DNA of 37,719 nucleotides from assembly GCF_009745975.1 (NCBI RefSeq), contig NZ_WHOL01000079.1, positions 1-37,719 on the forward strand. The letters run 5' to 3'. This document shows, one piece after another, positions 21,942 to 29,912 of this stretch (its first letter is position 1; the number at the start of each line of letters is the position of its first letter). A program made the position numbers and the translations under genes. The notes below the pieces were generated by a model, which made no database searches, was not told the DNA's origin, and was given only the letters and a program-made list of their open reading frames with translations. This stretch comes from Actinokineospora pegani. GTDB lineage: Bacteria; Actinomycetota; Actinomycetes; Mycobacteriales; Pseudonocardiaceae.

Positions 21942-23386
21942 ACGAGCGCGAGTGGGGCAGGCTCAACCCGCTGATGATCGTCGTCCGGCCGCTCAACGAG
22001 CTGCTCGGCCTGGTCCCCGTGCTGTTCGCCATCCTGGTGGTCGGCGACGTGGACCTCATCCGGCTGGGCATCGCGGTGGGCACGGTGGTGCTCGTCGTCC
22101 TCTACGGCCTGCTGTCCTGGCTGACCACGAAGTACCGCATCACCGAGTCCCGGGTGGAGCTGCACAAGGGCGTCCTGTTCCGCCAGCAGCTCTCCATCCC
22201 CCGCGACCGCGTGCGCACTGTCGACCTGACCGCCAAGCTGGGCCACCGCCTGTTCGGCCTCAGCGCCGTCCGGGTCGGCACCGGCAAGCAGGAGGCCAAG
22301 GGCGAGGGGGTGTCCCTCGACGCGGTCACCGCCGCGGAGGCCGACCGCCTGCGCCAGGAGTTCCTGCGCCGCGCGCCCGAGGCCGCCGCCGCCCCCGTCG
22401 AGGAACACCAGTTGTCCATCCTGGACAAGGCCTGGTACCGCTACGCCCCGCTGTCGCTCTCCGGCCTGATCGGCGTCGGCGCGGTCGTCGGCTTCGGCGC
22501 CAACCTGGCCTCCGAACTGGACCTGGGCCTGTCCGACAGCGGCGCGGCCCGCTCCCTGTCCGCCTGGGTGACGTCGTCGTCCACCGCCGCGGTGGCACTG
22601 GCCTGCGTGGTCGTCGTCCTCGTCTTCTCCACCCTCGCGTCCCTGGTCGGCTACCTCCTCCAGAACCACGGCTACCGCCTGACCCGCCAGGCCGACGGAA
22701 CCCTCCGCGTGCGGCGCGGCCTGCTGACGACCCGCTCGGTCTCGGTCGAGGAGGAGAAGCTTCGCGGCGTGGTCCGCCACGAGCCACTGCTGCTGCGACT
22801 GGGCGGGGGCGCCCGGCTCAGCGCGGTCACCACCGGCCTGGCCAGCGAGTCCGGCAGCGCCCTGCTGCTGCCCGCCGCCCACGCCGCGGAGGCGACGCGG
22901 GTGACCGACGAGGTCCTGGGGTCCCGTGTGGATGTGACCCTGGCGAAGCACCCACGGCGGGCGCTGTCGAGGCGGCTGGTGCGGGCCGTGACGCCGTCGG
23001 TCCTCGTGGTCCTGGTGCTGGCCGGGCTGTCCCTGACGGCTTCGTGGCCCACCTGGCCGTGGGTGACGGGAGCGGTCGTGTTGGTGCCCGCGTCGGTGCT
23101 GGTCGCCTTCGACCGCTACCGCGGGTTGGGACACGGGTTGACACCGCGGCACCTGGTGAGCCGGTCGGGGTCGCTGAACCGCTCGACGGTGGCGCTGGAA
23201 CGGGCGGGCGTCATCGGCTGGAAGGTGCGGCAGACGTTCTTCCAGCGCCGAGCGGGCTTGATCACCGTGACCGCGACCACCGCCGCCGGGGCAGGCGGGT
23301 ACGAGGTCATCGACGTCGGCGAGGAACAGGGCCTGGCACTGGCCGACGAGGCCGCACCCGGGCTACTGCGCCAGTTCCTGGCCTGA
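21938..23386 (+). CDS. Multi-PH-domain membrane protein (YdbT-like)
   Basis: 482 residues with three bPH_2-type units separated by paired membrane helices. Unit 1 (about 60-150): KYRITESRVELHKGVLFRQQ, then IPRDRVRTVDLTAKLGHRLF. Unit 2 (about 245-330) begins YRLTRQADGTLRVRRGLLTT, followed by SVEEEKLRGVVRHEPLLLRL. Unit 3 (about 395-480) has RHLVSRSGSLNRSTVALERA, then WKVRQTFFQRRAGLITVTAT. Hydrophobic helix pairs lie at about 18-55, 170-220 and 345-385. This is the YdbT partner of the preceding YdbS-like gene; the two likely form one membrane complex. Start GTG 21938 overlaps the upstream stop. Confidence 0.9.
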   Translation: MNEREWGRLNPLMIVVRPLNELLGLVPVLFAILVVGDVDLIRLGIAVGTVVLVVLYGLLSWLTTKYRITESRVELHKGVLFRQQLSIPRDRVRTVDLTAKLGHRLFGLSAVRVGTGKQEAKGEGVSLDAVTAAEADRLRQEFLRRAPEAAAAPVEEHQLSILDKAWYRYAPLSLSGLIGVGAVVGFGANLASELDLGLSDSGAARSLSAWVTSSSTAAVALACVVVVLVFSTLASLVGYLLQNHGYRLTRQADGTLRVRRGLLTTRSVSVEEEKLRGVVRHEPLLLRLGGGARLSAVTTGLASESGSALLLPAAHAAEATRVTDEVLGSRVDVTLAKHPRRALSRRLVRAVTPSVLVVLVLAGLSLTASWPTWPWVTGAVVLVPASVLVAFDRYRGLGHGLTPRHLVSRSGSLNRSTVALERAGVIGWKVRQTFFQRRAGLITVTATTAAGAGGYEVIDVGEEQGLALADEAAPGLLRQFLA

Positions 23387-23413
23387 CCACAGCACTTGAC
23401 CTACCGGTCCGAC

Positions 23414-23953
23414 CTACCTCCTCGGCGCGTACCGCATCGCCACGGCCCCCGAGCCGAACTCCAGCCTGCTCACCGGCTCCAAGTCGACATGCTTCGACAG
23501 CCCCGCGAACAACGTCGGCCCGTGCCCCGCGATCCTGGGGTGCACCACGAACTCGTACTCGTCGATCAACCCCAGCTCCGCCAACGCCAGCGGGAGCCGC
23601 ACACCGCCCACGAACAACCCCTTGCCCGGTTCCCGCTTGAGCCGCTGAACGGCCTCGCCCAGATCCCCGCGCACGAGTTCCGCGTTCCAGTCGACCTGCT
23701 CCAGGGTGCTCGACACGACGTGCTTCCTCGCCGCGTCGATCGTCCGGGCGAAGGGTTCCACCCAACCAGGCCTCGCTCCCGACGGCCGCCACGCCGACTC
23801 CATCAGCTCGTAGGTCACCCGGCCGAAGAGGAGGGCATCGGCCTGGTTGAGGTTCTCGACCGCGTGCCGGTGCAGCTCCTCGTCCGCGGGGATCACCCGG
23901 TGGTCGCAGCACCCGTCCACCGTGACGTTGATGGAGTACCGAAGAGGTCGCAT
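23414..23953 (-). CDS. RibD C-terminal/dihydrofolate reductase-like family protein
   Basis: 179 residues. Family pattern: an N-terminal strand RYSINVTVDGCCDHRVIPAD, HRHAVENLNQADALLFGRVTYELM (the G-R-x-T-Y motif), KHVVSSTLEQVDWNAELVRG, KRLKREPGKGLFVGG-like Gly-rich nucleotide loop (REPGKGLFVGGVRLP), and VHPRIAGHGPTLFAGL. These are NADPH-binding reductases related to RibD (YyaP/YwjB group); the substrate is unknown and true folate reduction is unlikely. The ATG at 23953 is preceded by TACTGT and a 6-base gap, so the mRNA is probably leaderless. It is convergent with the PH-protein operon, 27 bases apart. Confidence 0.9.
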   Translation of the reverse strand: MRPLRYSINVTVDGCCDHRVIPADEELHRHAVENLNQADALLFGRVTYELMESAWRPSGARPGWVEPFARTIDAARKHVVSSTLEQVDWNAELVRGDLGEAVQRLKREPGKGLFVGGVRLPLALAELGLIDEYEFVVHPRIAGHGPTLFAGLSKHVDLEPVSRLEFGSGAVAMRYAPRR

Positions 23954-23959
23954 CTCGCG

Positions 23960-23965
23960 ACAGTA
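23960..23965 (-). promoter_or_regulatory. -10 box of a probable leaderless transcript
   Basis: TACTGT on the minus strand ends 6 bases before the ATG at 23953. Confidence 0.5.
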
Positions 23966-23996
23966 CCGGCGGTGCGCCGCTGCGGTCGCGCCCGCG

Positions 23997-25475
23997 CTAG
24001 TCCACGGGCCAGGTGTGGACCGGGTCGTTGGTGTGCATGAACTTGGCGTAGCGGCGGACCATCTCCCGCAGGGCCTGTTCGCGGCTCAGGGAGGTGGTGG
24101 CCTCCAGGGACTTCACCGTCTCGACCTGCCAGGTGGCGCCGTTGCGGCCGGTGAGGCAGCGCTGCTCGATGATGCCCAGGAGGCGGTCGCGGTCGGCGGG
24201 GGCCACGCCCCAGGCGTCGAGGCCCTCGTGTGCCATGGGCAGCAGACGGCGCAGGACCAGCTCGGTGACGGGGACCTCGCCGACGCCGGGCCAGTAGAGG
24301 CGGGAGTCGATGCCGTTGCGGGCGGCGGCGTGGAAGTTGTCCTCGGCCGCGGCGAAGCTCATCTGGGTCCAGAGTGGGCGGTCCTGGTCGGCCAGGGCGC
24401 GGACCAGGCCGAAGTAGAGGGCGCCGTTGGCCATCGTGTCGACCACCGACGGGCCCGCGGGCAGCACGCGGTTCTCCACCCGCAGGTGCGGGCGGCCGTT
24501 GACCACGTCGTAGATGGGGCGGTTCCAGCGGTAGATGGTGCCGTTGTGCAGGCGCAGCTCGTGCAGTTCGGGGATGTCGCCCCTGGCCAGGACCTCGACC
24601 GGGTCCTCGTCGTCGGTGAGCGGGAGCAGCGCGGGGAAGTACTGGGCGTTCTCCTCGAACAGGTCGAAGATCGAGGTGATCCAGCGGTCGCCGAACCAGA
24701 CCCGGGGGCGCACGCCCTGGGTCTTGAGCTCGTCCGGGCGGGTGTCGGTGGCCTGCTCGAACAGGGCGATCCTGGTCTCGGCCCAGAGCTGCTTGCCGAA
24801 CAGGTACGGCGCGTTGGCGCCCAGCGCGACCTGGACGCCCGCGATGGCCTGGCTGGCGTTCCAGTGCTTGGCGAAGTCCTCCGGGGCGGTCTGCAGGTGG
24901 TACTGCACGCTGGTGCAGGCGCTCTCCGGGGCGATCGAGTCGGCGTGGGCGACCAGCCGCTCCGGGCCGCCGATGTTGATTTCGAGGTCCTCGCCGCGGG
25001 TGGCGAAGACCTGCTCGTTGAGCAGCTTGTAGCGCGGGTTGGCGCTGATCGTGTCCAGCGTGATGTGGCGGCGCTGGAGCGTGGGCAGGATGCCGACCAT
25101 CACGATGTGCGCCGCCACCCGACCGGCCTTGGCGTCGGCCTCGTTGAGGTTGTCGCGCACGATCCGCTCGAAGGTGGCCAGGCCGTCGGGGCCCAGCCGC
25201 TGCGGCGGCAGGTTGATCTCGATGTTGAACTGGCCCAGCTCGGTCTGGAACGCCGGGTCCGAGATGGCCGCGAGCACCTCGGCGTTGCGCATCGACGGGT
25301 CGCCCGCGGCGTCGACGAGGTTGAGCTCGATCTCCAGGCCCGCCATCGGGCGCCCGGAGTCGAACCGCGACTCGGCGAGCATCTGCGCGAACACGTCGAG
25401 GCAGCGCCGCACCTTCTGCCGGAACCGCTGCCGGTCCGCGCGGGTGAACTCCGTCGACTCCACATCCTTGCCCAT
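23997..25475 (-). CDS. Glutamate-cysteine ligase family (GCS2-type) carboxylate-amine ligase
   Basis: 492 residues. Visible features: N-terminal helix DRQRFRQKVRRCLDVFAQML, ATP/Mg-binding strand MAGLEIELNLVDAAGDPSMR (E-x-E), FNIEINLPPQRL, INIGGPERLVAHADSIAPES, SVQYHLQTAPEDFAKHWNAS, RVWFGDRWITSIFDLFEENA and HLRVENRVLPAGPSVVDTMA. This is the glutamate-cysteine ligase-2 superfamily, which makes gamma-glutamyl amides. Actinobacteria use mycothiol rather than glutathione, so the product may be gamma-Glu-Cys for ergothioneine (EgtA role) or another gamma-glutamyl compound; no egtB-E genes are adjacent. ATG 25475 is the first in-frame ATG before the conserved region; its ribosome site is weak and an upstream start is possible. 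Confidence 0.85.
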   Translation of the reverse strand: MGKDVESTEFTRADRQRFRQKVRRCLDVFAQMLAESRFDSGRPMAGLEIELNLVDAAGDPSMRNAEVLAAISDPAFQTELGQFNIEINLPPQRLGPDGLATFERIVRDNLNEADAKAGRVAAHIVMVGILPTLQRRHITLDTISANPRYKLLNEQVFATRGEDLEINIGGPERLVAHADSIAPESACTSVQYHLQTAPEDFAKHWNASQAIAGVQVALGANAPYLFGKQLWAETRIALFEQATDTRPDELKTQGVRPRVWFGDRWITSIFDLFEENAQYFPALLPLTDDEDPVEVLARGDIPELHELRLHNGTIYRWNRPIYDVVNGRPHLRVENRVLPAGPSVVDTMANGALYFGLVRALADQDRPLWTQMSFAAAEDNFHAAARNGIDSRLYWPGVGEVPVTELVLRRLLPMAHEGLDAWGVAPADRDRLLGIIEQRCLTGRNGATWQVETVKSLEATTSLSREQALREMVRRYAKFMHTNDPVHTWPVD

Positions 25476-25592
25476 GCGCTCAAGGGTGATCCATGCCGCC
25501 ACCGGCCGCCACACGCCGTAGGCCATCCGGACGCGCCCGGCGGTGACCCACCCGTGATCACGGACCCGCCGGGCGGCGGCCGCGACCCCGGC

Positions 25593-25598
25593 TAAGCT
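25593..25598 (+). promoter_or_regulatory. -10 box of a probable leaderless transcript
   Basis: TAAGCT ends 7 bases before the GTG at 25606; there is no ribosome site between. Confidence 0.5.
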
Positions 25599-25605
25599 GC
25601 ACCGC

Positions 25606-26211
25606 GTGACGGACCGCCTGGTATGGATCGACTGCGAGATGACCGGCCTCGACCTGGGCCGCGACGCCCTGATCGAGATTGCCGCCCTGGTCACCGACTC
25701 CGAGCTGAACGTGCTCGGCGAGGGCGTGGACCTCGTGATCCACACCGATGACGCGACCCTCGACGGGATGCCGGAGGTCGTGCGCGAGATGCACGCCAAG
25801 TCCGGCCTCACCGAGGAGGTGCGCACCGCCACCCTCACCCTGGCCGAGGCCCAGCAGAAGGTCCTCGAGTACGTGCGCGAGTGGGTCCCCGACCAGCGCA
25901 CCGCCCCGCTGTGCGGCAACTCGATCGCCACCGACCGCGGTTTCATCACCCGGGACATGCCCGAGCTGGACGCCCACCTGCACTACCGCATGGTCGACGT
26001 CTCCTCGATCAAGGAGCTGTGCCGCCGCTGGTACCCGCGCGTCTACTACGCGCAGCCGGACAAGGGCCTGGCCCACCGCGCCCTCGCCGACATCCACGAG
26101 TCGATCCGCGAGCTGCGCTACTACCGCGGCACGGCCTTCGTCGCCCAGCCCGGCCCGACGACCGAAGAGGCCAAGGCGGTCGCCGAGTCCGTCCTGACCG
26201 CCGATGCCTAA
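25606..26211 (+). CDS. orn: Oligoribonuclease
   Basis: 201 residues. Orn degrades 2-5-nucleotide RNAs and pGpG to mononucleotides, completing mRNA and cyclic-di-GMP turnover; it is essential in many bacteria. DEDDh motifs: [11 protein letters not shown] (D9, E11), [20 protein letters not shown] (third acid), [12 protein letters not shown] and [21 protein letters not shown] (His and last Asp). The protein starts directly with the first motif, so GTG 25606 is secure; the -10 box 7 bases upstream suggests a leaderless mRNA. It is divergent from the ligase gene and followed by tRNA-His. The pGpG link with the diguanylate cyclase 6 kb away is functional, not operonic. Confidence 0.96.
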   Translation: MTDRLVWIDCEMTGLDLGRDALIEIAALVTDSELNVLGEGVDLVIHTDDATLDGMPEVVREMHAKSGLTEEVRTATLTLAEAQQKVLEYVREWVPDQRTAPLCGNSIATDRGFITRDMPELDAHLHYRMVDVSSIKELCRRWYPRVYYAQPDKGLAHRALADIHESIRELRYYRGTAFVAQPGPTTEEAKAVAESVLTADA

Positions 26212-26217
26212 CCCGGT

Positions 26218-26246
26218 TTCAACTCTTTCCCGGCAAGCGCTATAGT
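26218..26246 (+). promoter_or_regulatory. Promoter of tRNA-His
   Basis: TTCAAC (26218-26223), 17-base spacer and TATAGT (26241-26246), about 30 bases upstream of the tRNA. Confidence 0.6.
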
Positions 26247-26276
26247 TCTCCCGTTGCTCGCAAGAGCAACGCCATG

Positions 26277-26349
26277 GTGGGTGTAGCTCAGCCGGTAGAG
26301 CACCTGGTTGTGGTCCAGGAAGTCGCGGGTTCAAGTCCCGTCACTCACC
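26277..26349 (+). tRNA. tRNA-His (GTG)
   Basis: Cloverleaf: acceptor GTGGGTG/CACTCAC (one G-T pair), D arm GCTCAGCCGGTAGAGC, anticodon stem CCTGG/CCAGG with loop TTGTGGT (anticodon GTG) and T arm GCGGG-TTCAAGT-CCCGT. G26276 can serve as the extra G-1 opposite C73 (26349), as expected for tRNA-His. CCA is not encoded. Confidence 0.96.
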
Positions 26350-26353
26350 CGAC

Positions 26354-26400
26354 CGAAGGCCGACCTTGTTCGCGGAAAGCGCGAACGAGGTCGGCCTTCG
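26354..26400 (+). terminator. Hairpin after tRNA-His
   Basis: CGAAGGCCGACCTTGTTCGCG at 26354-26374 (given for its arm) pairs with the 26379-26400 segment ending GAGGTCGGCCTTCG, with a GAAA-type loop, directly after the tRNA; a few T residues follow. Confidence 0.8.
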
Positions 26401-26496
26401 TCATATCCGGGGGGCGACCCCCCGGACCCCCACGGTGCGGTGTGTCTCGATCCAGCGTGGCGGGGTGGGGGACGAGACGAAAAGGGGTGGCGGGGG

Positions 26497-26730
26497 ATGA
26501 TGTCGGGCATGCGGGAAGTGCGTGAGGTGCCCATCCGTGACGAGATGATCCGGTTGGGGCAGCTCCTCAAGCTGGCGGGTGTGGCCGAGGACGGCACGCA
26601 CGCCAAGGAGCTGATCGAGACCGAGGAAGTCGAGGTCAACGGCGAGGTCGACACCCGGCGCGGGCGCCAGGTGCGCCCCGGCGACGTGGTCCGGGTCAGG
26701 GCGGAGAGCTTCAAGGTCGTCTCAGGCTGA
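26497..26730 (+). CDS. S4-domain RNA-binding protein (YbcJ-like)
   Basis: 77 residues, essentially one S4 fold: IRDEMIRLGQLLKLAGVAED, then GTHAKELIETEEVEVNGEVD and TRRGRQVRPGDVVRVRAESF. The ILKLAG...ELI...VxVNG...R(G)(K/R)xxxGD pattern is characteristic of small S4 proteins that bind structured RNA. The exact target is unknown. Start uncertain: ATGs at 26497, 26500 and 26509 are all in frame; AAAGGGG at 26480-26486 sits 10 bases before the first. A strong bidirectional hairpin follows. Confidence 0.88.
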   Translation: MMSGMREVREVPIRDEMIRLGQLLKLAGVAEDGTHAKELIETEEVEVNGEVDTRRGRQVRPGDVVRVRAESFKVVSG

Positions 26731-26737
26731 GGAACAG

Positions 26738-26766
26738 CACGGCCCCGGGGGAACCCCGGGGCCGTG
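26738..26766. terminator. Bidirectional terminator between the S4 and L,D-transpeptidase genes
   Basis: Perfect 13-base stem CACGGCCCCGGGG (26738-26750) with CCCCGGGGCCGTG (26754-26766), loop GAA, between converging stops 41 bases apart. Confidence 0.85.
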
Positions 26767-26770
26767 TGTC

Positions 26771-28009
26771 TCAGGCGCGCTTGCCGCCCTGCTTCCAGGT
26801 CTCCCACGGGACCTGCCAGTCGCTGAGGCCGTCGGCCGGCTCCAGGACCGGGCCGCCGCTGTTCTGGACGATGATCAGATCGCCCTTCTGCGAGATCTGC
26901 TGCAACCAGGCGGCGTTCTCGGTGCTCATGTTGATGCAGCCGTGGCTCACCGCCCGCACGCCCTGGTCGCGGACCGACCACGGCGCGGAGTGGTAGAAGA
27001 TGCCGCTGTTGGACATCCGCGAGGCGATCGCGACCTTGGTGCGGTAGCCGTCGGCCGAGTCCGTGGGCACGCCGTAGGTGGACGAGTCCATCGTGTAGTT
27101 CGTGTGCTCGCTCATCACCGTGTAGGTGCCGACCGGGGTCTCGTTCGCCTTCTTGCCCATGGAGATGGGGATGGTCCTGGCGACCTGGCCGTTGACCGTG
27201 ACCGTCATCTGGTGGGTGGCGCCGTCGGCGACCGCGACCACCGAGTCGCCGACGGTGATGGTGGCCGTGCGGTCGGCGCGACCGTAGACGCCGTTGCCGA
27301 AGTGCTTGCCGTAGATCATCGCCGAGACGGTGACCTCGCTGTGGGCGGGCAGGTACTCCTTCGACCGCCAGTGCACCTCTTTGTCGCTGAACCAGTAGAA
27401 GGCGCCCTCGACCCCGGGACCAGCGGTGACGGTGATGGCCTCCTCGACCGCCGCCTTGTCCTTGATCGAGATGTCGAAGTAGAAGGCGAACGGCTGCCCG
27501 ACGCCGACCGTCTGCCCGTCGAGCGGGTTCATCGACAGCGCGGTCTGCCGCGCGGGCTTGACCGTGCTGAACGTGGACGTCGACGTGGTCGTCCTGCCGC
27601 TCGCGTCCTTGGCCGTCGCGGTGGCGGTGTAGGTCTTGCCGTAGCCGAGGCCCTCCGTGGTCGTCCACGTCGTGCCGTCGGCGGCCAGCGCGCCCGCGAC
27701 CACCGTGCCGTCGGCGCCGGTGACCGATGCCTCGCTGATCGTGCCGCCCGCGGCCGAGACCGTCACCGGCTCGCCGGGCGCGACCCCGTCCGCGGTGTCC
27801 GCGGGCACGACCGTCAACCCCAGCGGCACCACCGGTGTGGTGCTCGTCGCACTCGCCGACGCGGACGACTGCCCGTTGCCGGGTTGCGTCGCGCCTTCGG
27901 CTGTGCACGCCGTCGCCAGCACGACGGCCGAACCGATCGCCACGAGACGCGAGAACTTGCCCATGCGCAGTCCGCCGCCCCGGAAATACATGCTGACCTG
28001 AGATAACAC
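26771..28009 (-). CDS. L,D-transpeptidase lipoprotein (YkuD domain with Ig-like domains)
   Basis: A lipoprotein signal (GKFSRLVAIGSAVVLATAC, lipobox LATAC) anchors it outside the membrane. A Ser/Thr-rich linker, two immunoglobulin-like beta domains (about residues 60-260) and a catalytic YkuD domain follow; the active site is RAVSHGCINMS (His, Gly, Cys), with FYHSAPWSVRDQGVR upstream. It cross-links peptidoglycan 3-3 bonds, as LdtMt2 does, and has the same domain order. Start: GTG 28009 has AGGAGGGGG 7 bases upstream and would give a TTA second codon; ATG 27991 or ATG 27964 (MGKFS) are alternatives, all before the signal core. It ends at the bidirectional hairpin. Confidence 0.92.
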   Translation of the reverse strand: MLSQVSMYFRGGGLRMGKFSRLVAIGSAVVLATACTAEGATQPGNGQSSASASATSTTPVVPLGLTVVPADTADGVAPGEPVTVSAAGGTISEASVTGADGTVVAGALAADGTTWTTTEGLGYGKTYTATATAKDASGRTTTSTSTFSTVKPARQTALSMNPLDGQTVGVGQPFAFYFDISIKDKAAVEEAITVTAGPGVEGAFYWFSDKEVHWRSKEYLPAHSEVTVSAMIYGKHFGNGVYGRADRTATITVGDSVVAVADGATHQMTVTVNGQVARTIPISMGKKANETPVGTYTVMSEHTNYTMDSSTYGVPTDSADGYRTKVAIASRMSNSGIFYHSAPWSVRDQGVRAVSHGCINMSTENAAWLQQISQKGDLIIVQNSGGPVLEPADGLSDWQVPWETWKQGGKRA

Positions 28010-28128
28010 GCTCAAGCCCCCTCCTAACCCTGACCCTTCTCCCAGTGTGCAGGAACAGACCGAACAAGTGGGGCGAGACAGTCGAATCGAGACATAGGAC
28101 CCCCGATTTCGAGTTCCGACGGGGGCTG

Positions 28129-28137
28129 TGCTAACTT
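28129..28137 (+). promoter_or_regulatory. Possible extended -10 promoter of tRNA-Lys
   Basis: TGC-TAACTT, 34 bases upstream of tRNA-Lys; no good -35 (TTTCGA/TTCGAG are 18-19 bases away). Confidence 0.35.
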
Positions 28138-28171
28138 TTTCCCCGTCAGCGAGAGAGACCCTCTCGATTGA

Positions 28172-28244
28172 GCGCCGCTAGCTCAACTGGCAGAGCAGCT
28201 GGCTCTTAACCAGCGGGTTCGGGGTTCGAGTCCCTGGCGGCGCA
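28172..28244 (+). tRNA. tRNA-Lys (CTT)
   Basis: Acceptor GCGCCGC/GCGGCGC perfect, D arm GCTCAACTGGCAGAGC, anticodon stem GCTGG/CCAGC with loop CTCTTAA (anticodon CTT), T arm with TTCGAGT loop, discriminator A. CCA is not encoded. Confidence 0.97.
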
Positions 28245-28250
28245 CAGCAG

Positions 28251-28287
28251 CAAGGCCCCCGGCATCGCACCGGGGGCCTTGTTCTTT
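28251..28287 (+). terminator. Rho-independent terminator of tRNA-Lys
   Basis: CAAGGCCCCCGG (28251-28262) pairs with CCGGGGGCCTTG (28270-28281), followed by TTCTTT. Confidence 0.88.
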
Positions 28288-28315
28288 GTCCACTGGGGAC
28301 GGTCCGGAACCGGTG

Positions 28316-29494
28316 TCAGCACGCGGCTTTGGCGCGCAGCACCCGCTGTAACGAGGCAACCGCGGCGGCCGGGTCCAGCTCACCCGCCGCCACCGCGGCC
28401 TCCAGGCGGTCGAGCACCTCGACGACCCGCCCGCCCGAGGACCAGAACGCGATGTCCGCGCCGGAACGCAGCGCCAGCAGCACCGCCTCGGGCAGCGGGT
28501 AGCGGTCGGAGACCGCGCGCATCGCGCCGAGGTCGTCGGTGATCGTCAGGCCGTCGAAGCCGAGTTCGCCGCGCAGCACCTGGTAGGCCTGGGGCGACAG
28601 CGAGGCGGGCACGCCCTCGGTCAGGTCGGGCACGGTCAGGTGGCCGGTCATCACCGCGACCGCTCCCTCGGCGGGCAGCTCCCGGTACGGGCGCAGGTCG
28701 TTCGCGCGCAGCGTGTCCAGCGGCGGCGTGCTGACCGCGCCGCGGTGCGAGTCGCCGGAGGCGCTGCCGTGGCCGGGGAAGTGCTTGAGCACCGGCAGCA
28801 GGCCCGCGTCGCGCAGTCCGGCGGCGAACGCCCCGGCGTACCGGGTGGCCACCTCGGGGTCGGCGCTGAACGACCGGTCGCCGATCACCGAGCCGTCCGG
28901 CTGGGTGCTGAGGTCCACCACCGGCGCGAAGTCCAGCGTCACACCCCGGGCGCGCAGCTTGGTCCCGCGGTCCGCGGCCGCCGCCCGCACCTGCTCCGGG
29001 GTCATCGTCGCGGCCATCACCCGCGGGCTGGGCAGGTCGCCGTCGAGGGCGTCGATGCGCTGCACGCGCCCGCCCTCGTCGTCGACGGCCACGGTGAGCG
29101 GGATCGCCGCGGCGTCGCGGACCGGGGCCAGCGCCTGGTCGACGAGCAGGTCGGTGGCGTTGCCGCCGAGGAACACCCCGCCGACGTGGTCCTGGCCCAC
29201 CACGACCAGCGCGGCGGCGGGGCCGGAGGGGTCGACGCCGACCATGAGCCGCTGCGCCAGCCGGTCCCGGGGGGTCATGGCCTCGATCAGCACCGCGCAC
29301 GGGTCCGGTTCGGGTTCGGGTTCGCTGGTGGCAGGCGGCTCCGGCTTCAGCAGGTGCTGGGCGGTCGGGGCGCCGTCGGTCGTCCCGTCGGGAGTCAGCA
29401 GGCAGGCGCCCAGGAGCGCCCCCGCGCCGAGCGCGACGAGCAGCAGCCGCGCCCGTCGTCGTCGGCCCACTCGGCTCGAAGTCATCGCCCGCAT
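28316..29494 (-). CDS. Beta-N-acetylhexosaminidase, glycoside hydrolase family 3 (NagZ-like lipoprotein)
   Basis: 392 residues. A twin-Arg-like, basic n-region (RVGRRRRARLLLVALGAGAL) leads to lipobox LLGAC, so it is probably a lipoprotein; a Pro/Glu-rich linker (PEPPATSEPEPEPDP) follows. GH3 NagZ marks: MTPRDRLAQRLMVGVD, VAVDDEGGRVQRI, LDFAPVVDLSTQP, VIGDRSF, the loop LKHFPGHGSASGDSHRG (His of the general acid/base loop) and nucleophile Asp in LTITDDLGAM. It removes N-acetylglucosamine from cell-wall fragments or other glycans outside the membrane. ATG 29494 follows GGAGG by 6 bases; ATG 29485 is an alternative. Confidence 0.93.
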   Translation of the reverse strand: MRAMTSSRVGRRRRARLLLVALGAGALLGACLLTPDGTTDGAPTAQHLLKPEPPATSEPEPEPDPCAVLIEAMTPRDRLAQRLMVGVDPSGPAAALVVVGQDHVGGVFLGGNATDLLVDQALAPVRDAAAIPLTVAVDDEGGRVQRIDALDGDLPSPRVMAATMTPEQVRAAAADRGTKLRARGVTLDFAPVVDLSTQPDGSVIGDRSFSADPEVATRYAGAFAAGLRDAGLLPVLKHFPGHGSASGDSHRGAVSTPPLDTLRANDLRPYRELPAEGAVAVMTGHLTVPDLTEGVPASLSPQAYQVLRGELGFDGLTITDDLGAMRAVSDRYPLPEAVLLALRSGADIAFWSSGGRVVEVLDRLEAAVAAGELDPAAAVASLQRVLRAKAAC

Positions 29495-29613
29495 TGTCGT
29501 CCTCCGACCCCCCGTTCGAGCAACCCCGACAAAACGGACACCGCGCGGACCGTGCCCGCGCGGGCGGCGGAACCGGGTGCGAGGATCGCCAACGGCACAC
29601 GGCGAGGAGTGGG

Positions 29614-29805
29614 ATGAACGAGGACGAAGAGCTCGAGGTCCCGGCGGAGGTGCACACCGTCTGCCAGTACTGCGGCGGGGGTGGCATGGTCGCCGATCCC
29701 AAGCTGGCGGTCGTCGGCGGCGCGCCCCGCGTCCTGGACAACGGCAGGCCTTGTCCGCACTGCGAGACCAAGGGCCAGTTCGCCGGCATAGTGCCGCCGG
29801 TTTAG
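29614..29805 (+). CDS. CxxC zinc-ribbon mini-protein
   Basis: 63 residues, acidic N-terminus (MNEDEELEVPAEV). Two metal-binding knuckles: VCQYCGGGGM (CxxCxGxG, as in the DnaJ zinc-finger repeat) and RPCPHCETKGQ, 22 residues apart; a single zinc site is expected. No other domain. ATG follows GAGGAG by 5 bases. The function is unknown; homologous small proteins are common in actinobacteria (from memory, not checked). It is divergent from the GH3 gene, 119 bases apart. Confidence 0.82.
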   Translation: MNEDEELEVPAEVHTVCQYCGGGGMVADPKLAVVGGAPRVLDNGRPCPHCETKGQFAGIVPPV

Positions 29806-29826
29806 GCCTCGCCACAAGAGCTCCAC

Positions 29827-29861
29827 GACACGTGCGGACGCGGGGGCGTGTCGACGCGTCC
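29827..29861. terminator. Overlapping dyads between convergent genes
   Basis: GACACG (29827-29832) with CGTGTC (29847-29852), and GGACGCG (29836-29842) with CGCGTCC (29855-29861). The two stems are mutually exclusive; probably a terminator region between the CxxC gene and the phosphate-transport operon. Confidence 0.4.
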
Positions 29862-29912
29862 GGAGCGGGACGCGGTCACCCGCAACGCCGGCCGCGACGG
29901 TGGTGCCCGGTC

